64,000 bases of DNA from an uncultured Vibrio sp. (GCF_963675395.1 NZ_OY776223.1:1178001-1242000), one strand, 5' to 3'. Positions 46,877 through 58,467 are shown, numbered from the stretch's first letter. Notes: generated by a model not told the origin, from the letters alone. Translations and numbers: made by a program.

Positions 46877-47758
46877 CTAATTATCTAGAAACGATTTTAC
46901 GTCGGTGTGCATTTCAATGGTTTGTGGGTCACATTCTATTAAGGTTACTTGTATTGAGGCAAACTCATTTAAGTGACCAGCATGCGTGCCACCACAAGGG
47001 ATCACAGCGATTTTCCCCTCTCCCAGATCGCACTTCCAATAGCGAGAATCGGTAAGATTATCACCGTGACACTCTATAATGATCGTCTCTTCGCGCTGCA
47101 GCCATTCTGACAGCTGAGCATTGACCTTATGTTCTATATCACTGAGGTCCGACAGCATATCTGCGCTGTTTAGTCCTCTTTTTCGGAGTGTTTTACCTAA
47201 ACGATACGTATCCACGCACTTGTCGGGCGTAACAAAGCTTGTCTCCTGAGCATAGCTGTTAAAATCATAATGACCATGAGGGTCTTTGCGGTCGGCATCT
47301 TTACGCCAGTAACCATCGGCCAGAACTTTATTTAATGCTAAGTAAGCTAAATGTCCGGCACTATGACCACGACTCAGGGAGAGCTGATAGGGTTTATCCA
47401 CTTGCAATGAGGCCATCATACCCGGTTCAAGTAACTCAACTCTTGGTAGCACATGCACGACAACAAACACCCAGCCTTCAGTACTTCGTTTTACAGGGAT
47501 TGTAATCCCAACATACAGCGTGTTTGTTTCAAGCTCTACCGCACCAACCTGGCAGTCGATAACGGGTAACACTTCTCCATTTACTTCAATCAAGCCTTTA
47601 TCAGCGGGGTGATCTGGCCAAATGTGACTTACGGGATGAAAAGGAGTGGTCTCGGTCACTAGGTAACTCACATCATCGTTATGTTCGATGAGTTGTATAG
47701 GAGACTCTAGCTGCCATGTCTGATGACAGAAGCGAATTTTAGTCGCAGTAATCGTCAT
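46877..47758 (-). CDS. Alanyl-tRNA editing protein, AlaX type
   Basis: Stand-alone editing domain related to the second half of alanyl-tRNA synthetase; it removes serine or glycine wrongly attached to tRNA-Ala. It is 293 aa from the ATG at 47758 (MTITATKIRF). The zinc motifs are HSAGH (in RGHSAGHLAYLAL) and CGGTH (in IPCGGTHAGHL). An N-terminal beta-barrel of about 100 residues precedes them. Between der and the zinc-ribbon gene. Confidence 0.88.
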   Translation of the reverse strand: MTITATKIRFCHQTWQLESPIQLIEHNDDVSYLVTETTPFHPVSHIWPDHPADKGLIEVNGEVLPVIDCQVGAVELETNTLYVGITIPVKRSTEGWVFVVVHVLPRVELLEPGMMASLQVDKPYQLSLSRGHSAGHLAYLALNKVLADGYWRKDADRKDPHGHYDFNSYAQETSFVTPDKCVDTYRLGKTLRKRGLNSADMLSDLSDIEHKVNAQLSEWLQREETIIIECHGDNLTDSRYWKCDLGEGKIAVIPCGGTHAGHLNEFASIQVTLIECDPQTIEMHTDVKSFLDN

Positions 47759-47790
47759 ATGTGTAGTTCTGTGTTTTGCAGATAAAAAAA

Positions 47791-47811
47791 TACCCAAGCA
47801 AAACTTGGGTA
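47791..47811 (-). terminator. der terminator
   Basis: TACCCAAG / CTTGGGTA (47791-47798 and 47804-47811) with a five-base loop; A run to the left, T run on the minus strand. Confidence 0.85.
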
Positions 47812-47824
47812 CTTTTGAACTCGA

Positions 47825-49321
47825 TTATTTATTACGGTTTTTAACCGCCGACATCATACGCTTGCGCTTACGTTCCTGAGAAAGCGTAAGTTTGTTGGTA
47901 CGGTTCTCAAATGGGTTCTCACTGTTCTGGAAGTTAATACGGATTGGTGTACCCATTATCTCCAGAGACTTGCGGAAATAGTTCATCAGATAGCGCTTAT
48001 ACGAATCTGGTAGCTCACGAACCATATTACCGTGAATAACCACGATTGGTGGGTTATAACCACCTGCGTGTGCATATTTCAGCTTAATACGGCGACCACG
48101 AACCATAGGTGGTTGGTGATCGTCAACAGCCATCTTCATGATACGAGTCAGAACTGAAGTACCGACACGTGTCGTTGCAGACTTGTAGGCTTCCTGAATT
48201 GACTCAAACAAGTGACCAACTCCGGTACCGTGCAATGCAGAGATAAAATGAATGCGAGCGAAATCAACAAAGCCCAGACGACGGTCTAGCTCTTTCTTCA
48301 CGTTCTCTTTCACGTCGTTATCCAAGCCATCCCACTTGTTTACCGCAAGTACGATAGAACGACCAGCGTTCAGAGCAAAACCAAGCAGGCTCAAGTCTTG
48401 ATCAGAAATGTTTTCACGCGCGTCGATAACCAGCAGAACCACGTTGGCATCTTCTACAGCTTTCAACGTTTTAACTACTGAGAATTTCTCAACCGTTTCA
48501 TTGATACGACCACGGCGACGTACGCCTGCTGTATCAATAAGTACGTATTCACGACCATCACGTTCCATTGGAATGTAGATAGAGTCACGTGTGGTGCCTG
48601 GCATATCGTAAACAACAACACGCTCTTCACCCAAAATGCGGTTGGTCAACGTTGATTTACCAACGTTTGGACGGCCAATGATTGCAAGTTTAATTGGCTG
48701 ATCTTGCAAACGTTGAAACTCTTGTTCCGCTTCTTCTTCGCTGTACTCTTCTTCGAGGATTTCCGCATCTTCAAATCCAGTCAGATCTTCAATCTCACCG
48801 TCTTCTGATTCACTGGTCAGCAAGTCATCAAAGAACGGCGCCAGAGCACGCTCAAGAAGAGCCGTCACGCCACGGCCATGAGCAGCAGCGATCTGGTACA
48901 TGTCATCGACACCTAATTGCCAGAAATCGGCACAAGCAGCATCAGCATCAATACCATCAATTTTGTTTACAACCAGCATTGCTGGCTTTTCAATTTTACG
49001 CAGGTGCGCCGCAATCGCTTCATCAGAAGGCGTAAGACCAGCACGACCATCAACAAGGAACAGCACTACGTCAGCTTCATCAATGGCCGCTAAAGACTGC
49101 TCGGCCATTTTTGTTTCTACGCCTTCTTCCGTACCATCAATACCACCGGTATCAATGACGATGAATTCGTGCTCTTCACCAAGTTTAGCTTGGCCATATT
49201 TACGGTCTCGCGTCAGGCCAGGAAAGTCCGCAACCAAAGCGTCACGAGTGCGTGTCAATCGGTTAAATAGTGTAGATTTACCTACATTCGGACGCCCAAC
49301 TAGGGCCACAACAGGTACCAT
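47825..49321 (-). CDS. der: Ribosome biogenesis GTPase Der (EngA)
   Basis: Double GTPase needed for assembly of the 50S subunit, 498 aa. Two G domains: [14 protein letters not shown] near the start and [14 protein letters not shown] near residue 215, each with its DxxG (DTGG, DTAG) and NKxD (NKID, NKWD). An acidic linker lies between them (about 165-205). The C-terminal KH-like domain ends in a basic tail. It is at the end of the bamB side of the block. Confidence 0.97.
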   Translation of the reverse strand: MVPVVALVGRPNVGKSTLFNRLTRTRDALVADFPGLTRDRKYGQAKLGEEHEFIVIDTGGIDGTEEGVETKMAEQSLAAIDEADVVLFLVDGRAGLTPSDEAIAAHLRKIEKPAMLVVNKIDGIDADAACADFWQLGVDDMYQIAAAHGRGVTALLERALAPFFDDLLTSESEDGEIEDLTGFEDAEILEEEYSEEEAEQEFQRLQDQPIKLAIIGRPNVGKSTLTNRILGEERVVVYDMPGTTRDSIYIPMERDGREYVLIDTAGVRRRGRINETVEKFSVVKTLKAVEDANVVLLVIDARENISDQDLSLLGFALNAGRSIVLAVNKWDGLDNDVKENVKKELDRRLGFVDFARIHFISALHGTGVGHLFESIQEAYKSATTRVGTSVLTRIMKMAVDDHQPPMVRGRRIKLKYAHAGGYNPPIVVIHGNMVRELPDSYKRYLMNYFRKSLEIMGTPIRINFQNSENPFENRTNKLTLSQERKRKRMMSAVKNRNK

Positions 49322-49450
49322 AACAACCTCTACAATAATCTTTCTTCTGTAGTTATAGGTAACGACTTGCCCAATGCCAAATCAAACCAGGTTTTACCTA
49401 TAACCACGTCAGGAATAACTGTTAATAAATAAGAATTTCAAACAACAAAA

Positions 49451-49480
49451 CGGCTCCTAACTGTCACCAGCCAGGAGCCG
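49451..49480 (-). terminator. bamB terminator
   Basis: CGGCTCCT / AGGAGCCG with a 14-base loop, followed on the minus strand by TTTTGTTGTT. Confidence 0.8.
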
Positions 49481-49501
49481 AATGTGAATTATATCACGAT
49501 A

Positions 49502-50662
49502 TTATTCGTTAATGGTTAGTTTCTTTACATCGCCGTTGCGAGTAGTCAGGACATAACCATCAGACAGCAACGTTGGACCAACAGCAAAACCACTGTCATC
49601 AATATATTGCTGCGCTACGAAATCACCAGTTGAGCGATCCATCCAGTGCAGATAACCCAATGTGTCACCAACAACCAGATAGTTGCCTATTACCACTGGC
49701 GCCGTCAGTTGACGGTGCTCTAGTAAGCTGTTTTCCCACAACTCAGTGCCACTTCGCGCATCAACGGCGACAACATGATCTTTTTCAGTGATGACAAACA
49801 GACGACTACCATCTGTTGCCATGTCATTTGCCGACGAATAATTACGCTTCCAAATCGCGTTAGCTGAACGCAAGTCAACCGCAATCAGTTGTCCATTAAA
49901 GCCGATAGTAAAAAGAGTGCCGCCAAGTACGATTGGTGAAGCATCAACGTCAACTAAACGGTCAATTTCCGTTGCACCTTTTGGCGTGCCAACTGGTTGT
50001 TGCCAAATCAGCTGACCACGCTCCACAATCGCCGCTGCTAATCGACCATTTGCCGTACCCCAGAAAACACCGCCACCAATCGCCACAGGAGTGCTATCGC
50101 CACGTAAAGTCAGGTTAGGAACTTCAGTACTCAGTGCCCAGCGTTGCTCACCAGTGCTTTCATTAAGCGCAACAAGTTTGCCTTGGCTGGTATTAATGAT
50201 GATCAGACCAGAGTCAGCAACTGGCTTTGCCAGTACTTCTCCGCCAACCTTAACACGCCAATTCACTTCGCCTGTCTCTTGAGAAAGCGCAATTACGTCA
50301 CCATTGTCAGATCCAATATATAGGTTTCCGTAAGCAGCGGTGATACCACCAGAAAGTCTTGCGACGACGCTTTCTTCCAGGTCAGATTCCCATAGCGACT
50401 TGCCATTTTCTGGATCCAATGCTTTGACAACACCGTCGCGGCTGGCAACAAATAGAGTACCGTTGGCATAAACTGGAGACAGCTTAGAGAAGTAATGACC
50501 CACGCCATCACCGACCGAGGTGCTCCACTCAGTATGAGTTGTAAACTCACTATCGACTTGAGGTAGCGGCGCCATCACGATGGTATCTTCTTCGCTTGCA
50601 CAACCCGCGAGAACTCCCATCGTTAACGCCCCTAACAAGGCTTTTTTAAAGACTCTTTTCAT
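49502..50662 (-). CDS. bamB: Outer membrane assembly lipoprotein BamB
   Basis: Beta-propeller lipoprotein of the BAM complex, 386 aa. The lipobox is LAGC (signal MKRVFKKALLGALTMGVLAGC; lipidated cysteine C21). Repeated PQQ-type blades are seen, for example VKALDPENGKSLWESDLEE and VIALSQETGEVNWRVKVGG. It follows yfgM by 12 bases, so they are one operon. Confidence 0.97.
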   Translation of the reverse strand: MKRVFKKALLGALTMGVLAGCASEEDTIVMAPLPQVDSEFTTHTEWSTSVGDGVGHYFSKLSPVYANGTLFVASRDGVVKALDPENGKSLWESDLEESVVARLSGGITAAYGNLYIGSDNGDVIALSQETGEVNWRVKVGGEVLAKPVADSGLIIINTSQGKLVALNESTGEQRWALSTEVPNLTLRGDSTPVAIGGGVFWGTANGRLAAAIVERGQLIWQQPVGTPKGATEIDRLVDVDASPIVLGGTLFTIGFNGQLIAVDLRSANAIWKRNYSSANDMATDGSRLFVITEKDHVVAVDARSGTELWENSLLEHRQLTAPVVIGNYLVVGDTLGYLHWMDRSTGDFVAQQYIDDSGFAVGPTLLSDGYVLTTRNGDVKKLTINE

Positions 50663-50674
50663 CCAATGCGGTCC

Positions 50675-51289
50675 TTACTTCGCCAGATCGTCCAATTTCA
50701 TTTGTAGTGTCGGGCTTGCATCCGTCGCTTGCTGCGCTTCGGTGTAAGCAGCATACGCGGCATCTTGGTCACCTTGACGAAGCGCGATATCACCACGAAG
50801 CTCCGCAATACGACCATTCCATGTCGCATCGGTGACTTTGCTTAGTTCAGACGTTGCTGCATCAAAGTTACCCAGCTCAGCTTCAATACGAGCAATACGG
50901 TAACTGATAAGCGGTGACAATGCCGCATCTTTAGTACTGCTTTGTGCCCACTTGAGTTGCTCAAGCGCAGCAGAAAGATTTTGTGCTTCAACTTGTGATT
51001 TCGCGAGTTGCAGTGCGGCCAATACTGAATATTCTTTTACTTTGCTTGAGTCGATGAAAGCTTGAACTTCAGCCTGTGCATCAACACCTTTTTCCTGCAA
51101 TGCACTAATCGCTGTCGTATAGCTCTGTGAAGCTGCTTCACTCGCCTGAATCACTGAATCCTGGTAGTAACGCCAACCAAATAAACCACCTAGACCAACA
51201 ACTGCGCCGATGATGACGGCTTTGCCGTTCTCTTTCCACCAGTCTTTAATTGCTTCAACTTGTTGTTCTTCAGTATCGTAAAGTTCCAC
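50675..51289 (-). CDS. yfgM: YfgM-like tetratricopeptide protein
   Basis: Inner-membrane protein that assists periplasmic folding together with PpiD and SecYEG in E. coli. It is 204 aa. The cytoplasmic N-terminus is short (MELYDTEEQQVEAIKDWWKE), the membrane helix is about residues 23-42 (AVIIGAVVGLGGLFGW), and the rest is TPR-like helical. Its distance to hisS and the hairpin between them suggest a separate promoter for yfgM-bamB. Confidence 0.92.
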   Translation of the reverse strand: MELYDTEEQQVEAIKDWWKENGKAVIIGAVVGLGGLFGWRYYQDSVIQASEAASQSYTTAISALQEKGVDAQAEVQAFIDSSKVKEYSVLAALQLAKSQVEAQNLSAALEQLKWAQSSTKDAALSPLISYRIARIEAELGNFDAATSELSKVTDATWNGRIAELRGDIALRQGDQDAAYAAYTEAQQATDASPTLQMKLDDLAK

Positions 51290-51350
51290 TTCCTGTCCTC
51301 TTAAAACATGTAAATGGCAGCAAAGATGCCATTGTTCCCATCTCGTTTAA

Positions 51351-51371
51351 AGGCTCCACTGTTGGGAGCCT
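51351..51371 (-). terminator. hisS terminator
   Basis: AGGCTCC (51351-51357) pairs with GGAGCCT (51365-51371) with a seven-base loop. On the minus strand TTAAACGAG follows, so the T run is weak. Confidence 0.6.
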
Positions 51372-51413
51372 CAAATAACGAACTAGGATAAAATTACTAG
51401 CTTACTAAAAGAC

Positions 51414-52682
51414 TTAAATCAGTGCTGCGATCTTTTCAGCAACTTCTGCTTGGTTGTAAGTGTGTTGCTCACCACCAGCCAAGTCTTTCAATACTACGGT
51501 GTTATCCGCAACTTCGTTTTCACCCAGAACCAATGCTACAACAGCACCGACTTTATCTGCGCGTTTAAACTGTTTCTTGAAGTTACCGCCACCAAAGTGA
51601 CTCATCACACGTACGCCTGGTACCTCTTCACGAAGCTGCTCGGCAAGTTTCATCCCTGCCATCATGGTACCTTCGCCCGCGGTCACGACGTATACGTCAA
51701 CGTTGCGACGTACATCAGTTAACTCTAGTGTTTCCAGCATAAGCACTAGGCGCTCAAGGCCCATCGCAAAGCCAACTGCTGGCGTTGCTTTACCACCTAG
51801 CTGTTCAACCAGACCGTCATAACGACCACCGCCACATACCGTACCTTGTGCACCCAAGCTTTCAGTAATCCACTCAAATACCGTGCGGTTGTAGTAGTCC
51901 AGACCACGAACAAGACGTTCGTTGACAGTGTATTCGATGCCTGCCGCATCAAGAAGTTCACACAGACCTGCAAAATGTTGCTTAGATTCTTCATCTAAAT
52001 GTTCAGAAAGACGTGGAGCATCACCTAAAATAGCCTGCACATCCGGGTTCTTAGAGTCAAGAACACGCAGTGGGTTGGTGTGCATACGACGTTTACAATC
52101 ATCATCCAGAACATCCATATGCTGTTCTAGGAAGGCAATCAGAGCTTCACGGTAGTTCGCGCGTGCTTCTAGTGAACCAATTGAGTTCAGTTCAAGGCGA
52201 ACGTGCTTGTCGATACCAAGCTCACGCCATAGACGTGCCGTCATCATAATAAGTTCAGCATCAACGTCAGGACCATTTAAACCAAACACTTCCACGCCAC
52301 ATTGGTGGAATTGACGGTAACGACCTTTTTGAGGACGCTCGTGACGGAACATTGGGCCCATGTACCAAACGCGTTGTTCTTGGTTGTACAGCAGACCGTT
52401 TTCGATCCCTGCACGTACACAACCAGCAGTACCTTCTGGACGAAGCGTCAGGCTGTCGCCATTACGATCTTCGAACGTGTACATTTCTTTCTCAACAACG
52501 TCAGTTACTTCGCCAATTGCGCGACTGAATAGATGTGTCATCTCAACGATAGGCATGCGCATTTCGTTATAACCGTACGCACTAATTACATTTTTCGCTG
52601 CGTTTTCTAGCTTTTGCCACAGTGGTGATTGAGTTGGGAGGCAGTCGTTCATGCCTCGAATTGCTTGAATTGTTTTTGCCAC
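51414..52682 (-). CDS. hisS: Histidyl-tRNA synthetase
   Basis: Class II synthetase charging tRNA-His, 422 aa. Motif 2 is [11 protein letters not shown], motif 3 GFAMGLERL, and the histidine-specific [15 protein letters not shown] is present. It begins [16 protein letters not shown]. It follows ispG by 26 bases on the same strand, as in Enterobacteria. Confidence 0.97.
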   Translation of the reverse strand: MAKTIQAIRGMNDCLPTQSPLWQKLENAAKNVISAYGYNEMRMPIVEMTHLFSRAIGEVTDVVEKEMYTFEDRNGDSLTLRPEGTAGCVRAGIENGLLYNQEQRVWYMGPMFRHERPQKGRYRQFHQCGVEVFGLNGPDVDAELIMMTARLWRELGIDKHVRLELNSIGSLEARANYREALIAFLEQHMDVLDDDCKRRMHTNPLRVLDSKNPDVQAILGDAPRLSEHLDEESKQHFAGLCELLDAAGIEYTVNERLVRGLDYYNRTVFEWITESLGAQGTVCGGGRYDGLVEQLGGKATPAVGFAMGLERLVLMLETLELTDVRRNVDVYVVTAGEGTMMAGMKLAEQLREEVPGVRVMSHFGGGNFKKQFKRADKVGAVVALVLGENEVADNTVVLKDLAGGEQHTYNQAEVAEKIAALI

Positions 52683-52708
52683 AATACTTACCGTAATTCT
52701 CGTTGAGA

Positions 52709-53827
52709 TTAATCTTGTACTTTTACTTCGATGCGACTTTCGCTGTCCATCATGGACGCTTTTGCACGAATCTTAGCTTCGAGCTGATTCACAAGGTCGT
52801 TGTTATCAAAGCGCTCTTTCTGGCGTTTGCCATCTTCATAAAAAGCACTCTTCTTGTTACTACCCGCCAAGCCTAAATGAGAAACTTCTGCTTCACCCGG
52901 GCCATTGACGACACAACCGATAATCGAGACATCCATTGGGGTGATGATATCTTCCAAGCGCTCTTCAAGTGCGTTAACGGTCCCGATGACATCAAATTCC
53001 TGACGCGAACAGCTCGGACACGCAATGAAGTTAATGCCGCGTGAGCGAATGCGTAGAGACTTCAGAATATCGAAACCAACTTTGATTTCTTCGACAGGAT
53101 CCGCAGCAAGAGAGATACGCAAAGTATCACCAATACCTTCAGCCAGAAGCATACCCAAGCCGACAGAAGACTTCACAGCACCTGCTCGCGCACCACCAGC
53201 TTCGGTAATGCCCAAGTGCAGAGGCTGGTCAATTTTCTTCGCTAAAAGACGGTATGAATCTACCGCAAGGAAAACATCGGATGCTTTCACACTCACTTTG
53301 AATTGATCAAAGTTAAGACGATCTAGGTGATCCACATGGCGCATTGCCGACTCCACCAAGGCTTCTGGTGTTGGCTCACCGTACTTCATCTGCAGATCTT
53401 TTTCTAAAGAACCACCGTTGACACCAATACGGATAGGGATGTTTTTGTCACGGGCACAATCAACCACTGAGCGAATACGCTCTTCGTTGCCGATGTTACC
53501 CGGGTTGATGCGCAGACAGTCAACACCGTACTCTGCAACTTTAAGTGCAATACGGTAATCAAAGTGAATATCAGCAACCAACGGAACAGACACTTGTTGT
53601 TTGATCAGTTTAAAGGCTTCAGCAGCGTCCATCGTAGGTACAGAAACACGTACGATATCTGCGCCGACTTTTTCTAGTGCTCGGATTTGTGCGACTGTCG
53701 CTTCTACGTCAGTCGTGCGAGTGTTGGTCATTGACTGTACAGCAATTGGCGCACCATCACCAATTGGCACATCACCCACATAAATACGCGTCGATTTACG
53801 ACGAATAATAGGAGATTCGTGTTGCAT
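52709..53827 (-). CDS. ispG: 4-hydroxy-3-methylbut-2-enyl-diphosphate synthase
   Basis: Iron-sulfur enzyme of the MEP isoprenoid pathway (also GcpE); 372 aa. The 4Fe-4S ligands are in CPSCSRQ and GCVVNGPGE. The start [15 protein letters not shown] fits the family. It lies six bases after rodZ and precedes hisS, the conserved order. It depends on iron-sulfur supply from the isc operon at the right end of the window. Confidence 0.97.
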   Translation of the reverse strand: MQHESPIIRRKSTRIYVGDVPIGDGAPIAVQSMTNTRTTDVEATVAQIRALEKVGADIVRVSVPTMDAAEAFKLIKQQVSVPLVADIHFDYRIALKVAEYGVDCLRINPGNIGNEERIRSVVDCARDKNIPIRIGVNGGSLEKDLQMKYGEPTPEALVESAMRHVDHLDRLNFDQFKVSVKASDVFLAVDSYRLLAKKIDQPLHLGITEAGGARAGAVKSSVGLGMLLAEGIGDTLRISLAADPVEEIKVGFDILKSLRIRSRGINFIACPSCSRQEFDVIGTVNALEERLEDIITPMDVSIIGCVVNGPGEAEVSHLGLAGSNKKSAFYEDGKRQKERFDNNDLVNQLEAKIRAKASMMDSESRIEVKVQD

Positions 53828-53833
53828 AATTTT

Positions 53834-54790
53834 TTATAACGGTAAAGTGAATCTAGCGACTTTGCCTGAAGTATACCCAGAAAGGTCGACAGGTTCACTC
53901 GCAAATGTCATTGTAACCCCTTCCGGCGCGCCCAATATCACTTTAAATGGTGCTTTTCCGGTAAGTTCTACATCCTGGCCTGGTTTATGGGTGCCACTCA
54001 CCAACGTTTTACCATTGGTATCTTTCACCTGAATCCAGCAATCTGCTTTAAATGTCATGGTGAGCAGGCTCATTCCCTCCGGCACAATGATAGCTGGTTC
54101 TTCAACAACCTCAGCCTCTTCAATCACTGCAACGGGTTCTTCAACGTCTGTGCTTGCTAGTTCTTCACTAACGGTTGTTAAAGCCTCTGTTGATTCTGCA
54201 GAGCTTAGCTCTTGGTCTGTTGCTACAGGCTGCCCTGTTGACGCAGCAATATCTGTTGGCTCGCTCGCGATCAACTCGTCAGCACTCATTTGGTCGATGT
54301 CTGCCAGCTCTTCTGCGCTCGGCTCTGGCGCTTCAACGCTAGAATCAGTCACAACCTGAGTCAGGCTATTGTCTTGTTGGTTTTGCCACCACCAAGCAGC
54401 AGAGATACCAGTAATCACTATGGCGATAACCCAGGTCAAAAACATGATGCGGCTGTTATGTTTTTCATGTTTAGTTTTACGAGAAAAGCTCTGCATTTCG
54501 ATTTCTTGATCTTTAGGTTGGATATCGGCCGTTTGCTCTAGCGCCGTTAACACCACTTTTTCATCAAGACCAACCATTTTTGCATACGAGCGTAAGTAAC
54601 CTCGAGTAAACGTCGCCACTTGTTGTGATTCAAATCGATTATTTTCAATATCTTCAATAACAGAAACGCGAAGTCTCAGGCGATCAGCAACTTGCTTTTG
54701 TGTCATACCTAAAGATTCGCGTTTATTTTTCAATAGTGTGCCCGCTTCAATCGAAAGCGGGACTTCATTCGTATTTTCGTGTTCTGTCAT
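53834..54790 (-). CDS. rodZ: Cytoskeleton protein RodZ
   Basis: Cell-shape factor linking MreB to the wall-synthesis machinery, 318 aa. A cytoplasmic helix-turn-helix of the Xre type (about residues 12-75, LKNKRESLGMTQKQVADRLR) is followed by a single membrane helix near 115-137 (MFLTWVIAIVITGISAAWWW), an acidic, low-complexity periplasmic linker (about 140-235) and a C-terminal beta domain ending KVARFTLPL. It is the first gene of the rodZ-ispG-hisS group. Confidence 0.94.
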   Translation of the reverse strand: MTEHENTNEVPLSIEAGTLLKNKRESLGMTQKQVADRLRLRVSVIEDIENNRFESQQVATFTRGYLRSYAKMVGLDEKVVLTALEQTADIQPKDQEIEMQSFSRKTKHEKHNSRIMFLTWVIAIVITGISAAWWWQNQQDNSLTQVVTDSSVEAPEPSAEELADIDQMSADELIASEPTDIAASTGQPVATDQELSSAESTEALTTVSEELASTDVEEPVAVIEEAEVVEEPAIIVPEGMSLLTMTFKADCWIQVKDTNGKTLVSGTHKPGQDVELTGKAPFKVILGAPEGVTMTFASEPVDLSGYTSGKVARFTLPL

Positions 54791-55261
54791 AATGATGGTT
54801 TTTTAGTCTGTTTTAGTGGCTAACGCTGTTATTTATTTTCGTTGTTTTATTAAGACTCACTTAAAGATAGCTAGCCTAATCGTGTTAACCAAAGTAATAA
54901 TTTTAAGAATTTCTCTGAGCTTTGAATGTGAATACTCGCCTCGCAGGTATCAGCAAAACGTATGAGAGAATAAGCCGAGATTTCCCGATGTTGTCGCATA
55001 TGCTATACAACATGATAAGACAATGTATAACAAAGACAAAAACTCTTTCCACTCAAACTAACAGATTGCTCAAGCTTTTGTCCAAACTTTGACACTGTAA
55101 TTAGAAATTATACGCAATTACACTCTAAGAATAGGGTTACACTGCGAAGCGGCCTTATCTAACCGCTTCAGCGCCGTGATATTTACATGGCCAATACAGC
55201 TGAAAACACGATATGCATTACCTATCATGACAGCTATTTGCTTATGGCAATCTCTGTAAAC
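54791..55261. other. rlmN-rodZ gap, no gene recognised
   Basis: A 518-base gap including the rlmN terminator. The E. coli order has pilF (yfgC-type order rlmN-pilF-rodZ) here; no trace of it is seen in any frame. A stem GAAGCGG / CCGCTTC (55146-55152, 55163-55169) is present. A 61-codon frame on the minus strand (55118-55303) overlaps the terminator and is not credible. It probably holds the rodZ promoter. Confidence 0.55.
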
Positions 55262-55294
55262 AAAATAGCCAGAGCAAAAGGCTCTGGCTATTTT
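55262..55294 (-). terminator. rlmN terminator
   Basis: Perfect 14-base-pair stem AAAATAGCCAGAGC / GCTCTGGCTATTTT with a five-base loop. Confidence 0.92.
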
Positions 55295-55308
55295 TAAATT
55301 CACACAGC

Positions 55309-56436
55309 TTATACTGCTTTCACTGCAATGGTATCTGCACCACGTGCCGCTTTTAACGCTGCGGTACGCTTGGTGCGGTCAATAACGTCACCAACAAGCT
55401 GACCACATGCCGCATCAATATCATCACCACGAGTCTTACGCACAGTCACAGTATGATCATACTGCATCAGAGTCTTTTGGAAGCGGTCAATACGGGAATT
55501 GCTTGGCTTCTTATACGGCGAACCTGGGTACGGGTTAAACGGAATCAAGTTGATCTTACATGGCGTGTCTTTCATTAGCTCTGCTAACTCACGCGCATGG
55601 TCCATATCGTCATTTACATGATCAAGCAGTACGTATTCTACTGTCACTTTGCCGCGGTTTGCGTTAGACGAAGCGATATAACGACGCACTGATGCCAAGA
55701 AATCTTCAATATCCCAACGGTCGTTGATTGGCATAATTTCACTACGCAACTTATCGTTCGGCGCATGAAGAGAGATAGCCAATGCAACATCAATTTTACC
55801 TGTCATCTGATCAAGGCCAGACACAACCCCCGATGTTGATACGGTTACACGGCGCTTAGATAAACCGAAGCCCAAGTCATCGAGCATGATTTCCAGCGCT
55901 GGGATCAGGTTTTTCATGTTCAGAAGAGGCTCGCCCATGCCCATCATTACCACATTGGTAATTGGTCGACGGCCAGTCTCTTTCTCAAGGCCGATTTCAC
56001 GTGCAGCACGCCATACCTGACCGATGATTTCAGATACTTTAAGGTTACGGTTAAAGCCCTGTTGAGCCGTTGAGCAAAATTTACATTCCAATGCACAACC
56101 AACCTGAGAAGACACACACAATGTCGCACGATCGTCTTCCGGAATGTAAACCGTTTCTACGTCTTGATCGCCCACCTTCATCGCCCACTTAATCGTGCCG
56201 TCAGAAGAGTGTTGCGCTTCCGCTACGGTTGGTGCTTTGATTTCACACTTGTGCTGCAGTTTTTCACGTAGTTTCTTGTTGATGTTCGTCATGTTGTCGA
56301 AGTCATCAACACCGAAATGGTAGATCCACTTCATAACCTGATCAGCACGAAACGCTTTCTCGCCTAGTTCTTCCGCGAAAAATTGACGCATGCCTTTGCG
56401 ATCAAAGTCGAGTAGATTAATTTTTTCAGTAGTCAT
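55309..56436 (-). CDS. rlmN: Dual-specificity RNA methyltransferase RlmN
   Basis: Radical-SAM enzyme that methylates A2503 of 23S rRNA and A37 of some tRNAs, 375 aa. The ATG at 56436 ([20 protein letters not shown]) has GAGAGG upstream; the in-frame extension of eight codons is rejected. The 4Fe-4S motif is CALECKFC and the family's second catalytic cysteine is in the C-terminal region ([13 protein letters not shown]). Confidence 0.97.
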   Translation of the reverse strand: MTTEKINLLDFDRKGMRQFFAEELGEKAFRADQVMKWIYHFGVDDFDNMTNINKKLREKLQHKCEIKAPTVAEAQHSSDGTIKWAMKVGDQDVETVYIPEDDRATLCVSSQVGCALECKFCSTAQQGFNRNLKVSEIIGQVWRAAREIGLEKETGRRPITNVVMMGMGEPLLNMKNLIPALEIMLDDLGFGLSKRRVTVSTSGVVSGLDQMTGKIDVALAISLHAPNDKLRSEIMPINDRWDIEDFLASVRRYIASSNANRGKVTVEYVLLDHVNDDMDHARELAELMKDTPCKINLIPFNPYPGSPYKKPSNSRIDRFQKTLMQYDHTVTVRKTRGDDIDAACGQLVGDVIDRTKRTAALKAARGADTIAVKAV

Positions 56437-56599
56437 GTTGCCTCTCAATGACTGAAACAAGAATAAGGGCGCGAATTGTACAGCCTTTACGCAGCTACAA
56501 CAAGAGGTCTAAGACCCTGACTTTGCTAAGGCCTTAAAATCACACTGATTAAATTTCACACAACCCTACTTTCAGGGCTAGTCTGATTTCATAATCGAA

Positions 56600-56623
56600 A
56601 AAGCCCCGGAATTTTCCGAGGCT
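56600..56623 (-). terminator. ndk terminator
   Basis: AAGCC-CCGGA pairs with TCCG-GGCTT across one mismatch, at the end of ndk on the minus strand, with TTTTTCGATT as the tail. Confidence 0.75.
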
Positions 56624-56655
56624 TACTATCTTTACGAGCACTTGTTCGTTCGAAA

Positions 56656-57081
56656 TTAACGCGAGAATAGCTCTGATTCAGGGAAGAAAAATTCAATCTC
56701 ACGAGCTGCCGACTCTGGGCTATCAGAGCCATGTACAGAGTTGTGACGCATGCTTAACGCGTAGTCAGCGCGAAGTGTGCCAGCAGCCGCTTCTTCTGGG
56801 TTGGTTTTACCCATCAGCTCACGGTAACGGGCAATCGCATTTTCCCCTTCTAGGACCTGAACCATGATAGGACCAGAAGTCATGAACTCTTTTAGAGGTG
56901 GGAAAAACTCTTTGCCTTCATGTTCTGCGTAAAAACCACTCGCCTGCTCTTCTGTCAGGTGAACCATTTTAGCAGCCACAATACGCAAACCCGCTTTTTC
57001 AATGCGATTGTAAATTTCACCGATCAGATTTCGTTCCACAGCATCAGGCTTTACAATTGAAAACGTTCTTTCTAGAGCCAT
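56656..57081 (-). CDS. ndk: Nucleoside diphosphate kinase
   Basis: Balances nucleoside triphosphates by phosphotransfer through an active-site histidine, 141 aa. It begins [23 protein letters not shown]; the catalytic histidine is in [15 protein letters not shown] (H of NSVHGSD). It stands between pepB and rlmN on the same strand. Confidence 0.97.
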   Translation of the reverse strand: MALERTFSIVKPDAVERNLIGEIYNRIEKAGLRIVAAKMVHLTEEQASGFYAEHEGKEFFPPLKEFMTSGPIMVQVLEGENAIARYRELMGKTNPEEAAAGTLRADYALSMRHNSVHGSDSPESAAREIEFFFPESELFSR

Positions 57082-57168
57082 AAAGTTTCCTTTTTGTACT
57101 TGTAATAATAGTTTTATATCAAAGTGACTGATTCATGCGGCACCTGAAAGCCAAATGCCGCACTTTAA

Positions 57169-58467
57169 TTACTTGTCGGCTTGCTCGTTAAGAAAGCGAG
57201 CAAGAGTGCGGACCCCCATACCAGTGGCACCCGCAGCCCATTTTTCAGAGGCTGATTTACGGTATGTTCCCGCGCAGTCAAAGTGCAACCAACCTTTCTT
57301 GTAATCTTCAACAAAGTAAGACAAGAATGCAGCGGCTGTACTTGCACCTGGTGAATAATCACCGGAGCTGATGTTCGATAAATCCGCAAAATTTGATGGC
57401 AGCATACCACGGTGGAAATCAGCAACAGGCAGTGGCCATAAGCCTTCTTTCTCTTGGTTAGCTGCAGTCAGAGCTTGATGAGAAAGTTCGTCATCGAAAC
57501 TCATTAGCGCGTGGTAATCATTACCCAGTGCGTTTTTCGCCGCGCCAGTTAATGTTGCGCAGTCAATAATGAGCTCTGGTTTTTGCTCACTGGCGTAGAT
57601 TAAACCATCAGCCAACACCAAACGACCTTCGGCATCGGTATTCATGATCTCAACGGTTTTACCGTTTTTGTATGTGATGATATCACCCAGTTTCAGAGCG
57701 CGACCTGACACCATGTTCTCCGCACAGCATAGGATCAGTTTCACACGCTTATTCAAACCACGCAGAATAGCCAAGCCCAAACCACCCGTGATGGTACCAG
57801 AACCGCCCATATCGGCTTTCATTGCGCTCATAAATGCAGAAGGCTTCAGGCTGTAGCCGCCTGAGTCAAAAGTAATACCCTTACCGACCAAACACGCAAA
57901 AACAGGTGCATTCTCATCACCCGTTGGGTTGTAGTCCAGTTGCAGCATGGCTGATGTACGCTCGGAGCCACGGCCAACGGCATAGATACCTTCCCAGCCT
58001 TCAGCCAGCAGATCTTTATCTTTAACAATACGTGCTGTTACCGTGCCTTCTGGTGCGACAGATTTGATGAACTCCGCGGCCATCGTTGCAAGTTGACGAG
58101 GCGCAACCTCTTCTGCTGTTTTGTTGATGATATCGCGGGTGAAGTTGGTAGCGGTAATACGCGCCTGAAGCTCAGATTGATCGTCTTCTGACAAAGCGAT
58201 CCACTCAAGAGAGCCGTGTTTTTTCGGGTTACGGTAGCCTTGATGAAAAGCCCAGATACTCTCCAGATCCCAGTTATCACCAGCAAGTAGAATAGAATGA
58301 ATTCCCTGGCCATCTAGCTGACGAGCTGCGCGCTGAATTGCACCAAGATCATGACCTTCACCCAAGTGTATGGTTGCTCCAGTCTCGGCAAACGAGAGCA
58401 GGGCCTTTTCGCCCCAATGTGGAGCGGCAGAATCTTGGCTTAAAAATACAGACATCTGTGTAGACAT
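57169..58467 (-). CDS. pepB: Peptidase B (M17 leucyl aminopeptidase)
   Basis: Dinuclear-metal aminopeptidase, 432 aa. The ATG at 58467 has AAGGAG seven bases upstream. The M17 signature [14 protein letters not shown] and the metal-binding [23 protein letters not shown] are seen in the C-terminal domain. The N-terminal part (about 1-130) is the small alpha/beta domain. It adjoins the isc operon, as in other gammaproteobacteria. Confidence 0.96.
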   Translation of the reverse strand: MSTQMSVFLSQDSAAPHWGEKALLSFAETGATIHLGEGHDLGAIQRAARQLDGQGIHSILLAGDNWDLESIWAFHQGYRNPKKHGSLEWIALSEDDQSELQARITATNFTRDIINKTAEEVAPRQLATMAAEFIKSVAPEGTVTARIVKDKDLLAEGWEGIYAVGRGSERTSAMLQLDYNPTGDENAPVFACLVGKGITFDSGGYSLKPSAFMSAMKADMGGSGTITGGLGLAILRGLNKRVKLILCCAENMVSGRALKLGDIITYKNGKTVEIMNTDAEGRLVLADGLIYASEQKPELIIDCATLTGAAKNALGNDYHALMSFDDELSHQALTAANQEKEGLWPLPVADFHRGMLPSNFADLSNISSGDYSPGASTAAAFLSYFVEDYKKGWLHFDCAGTYRKSASEKWAAGATGMGVRTLARFLNEQADK

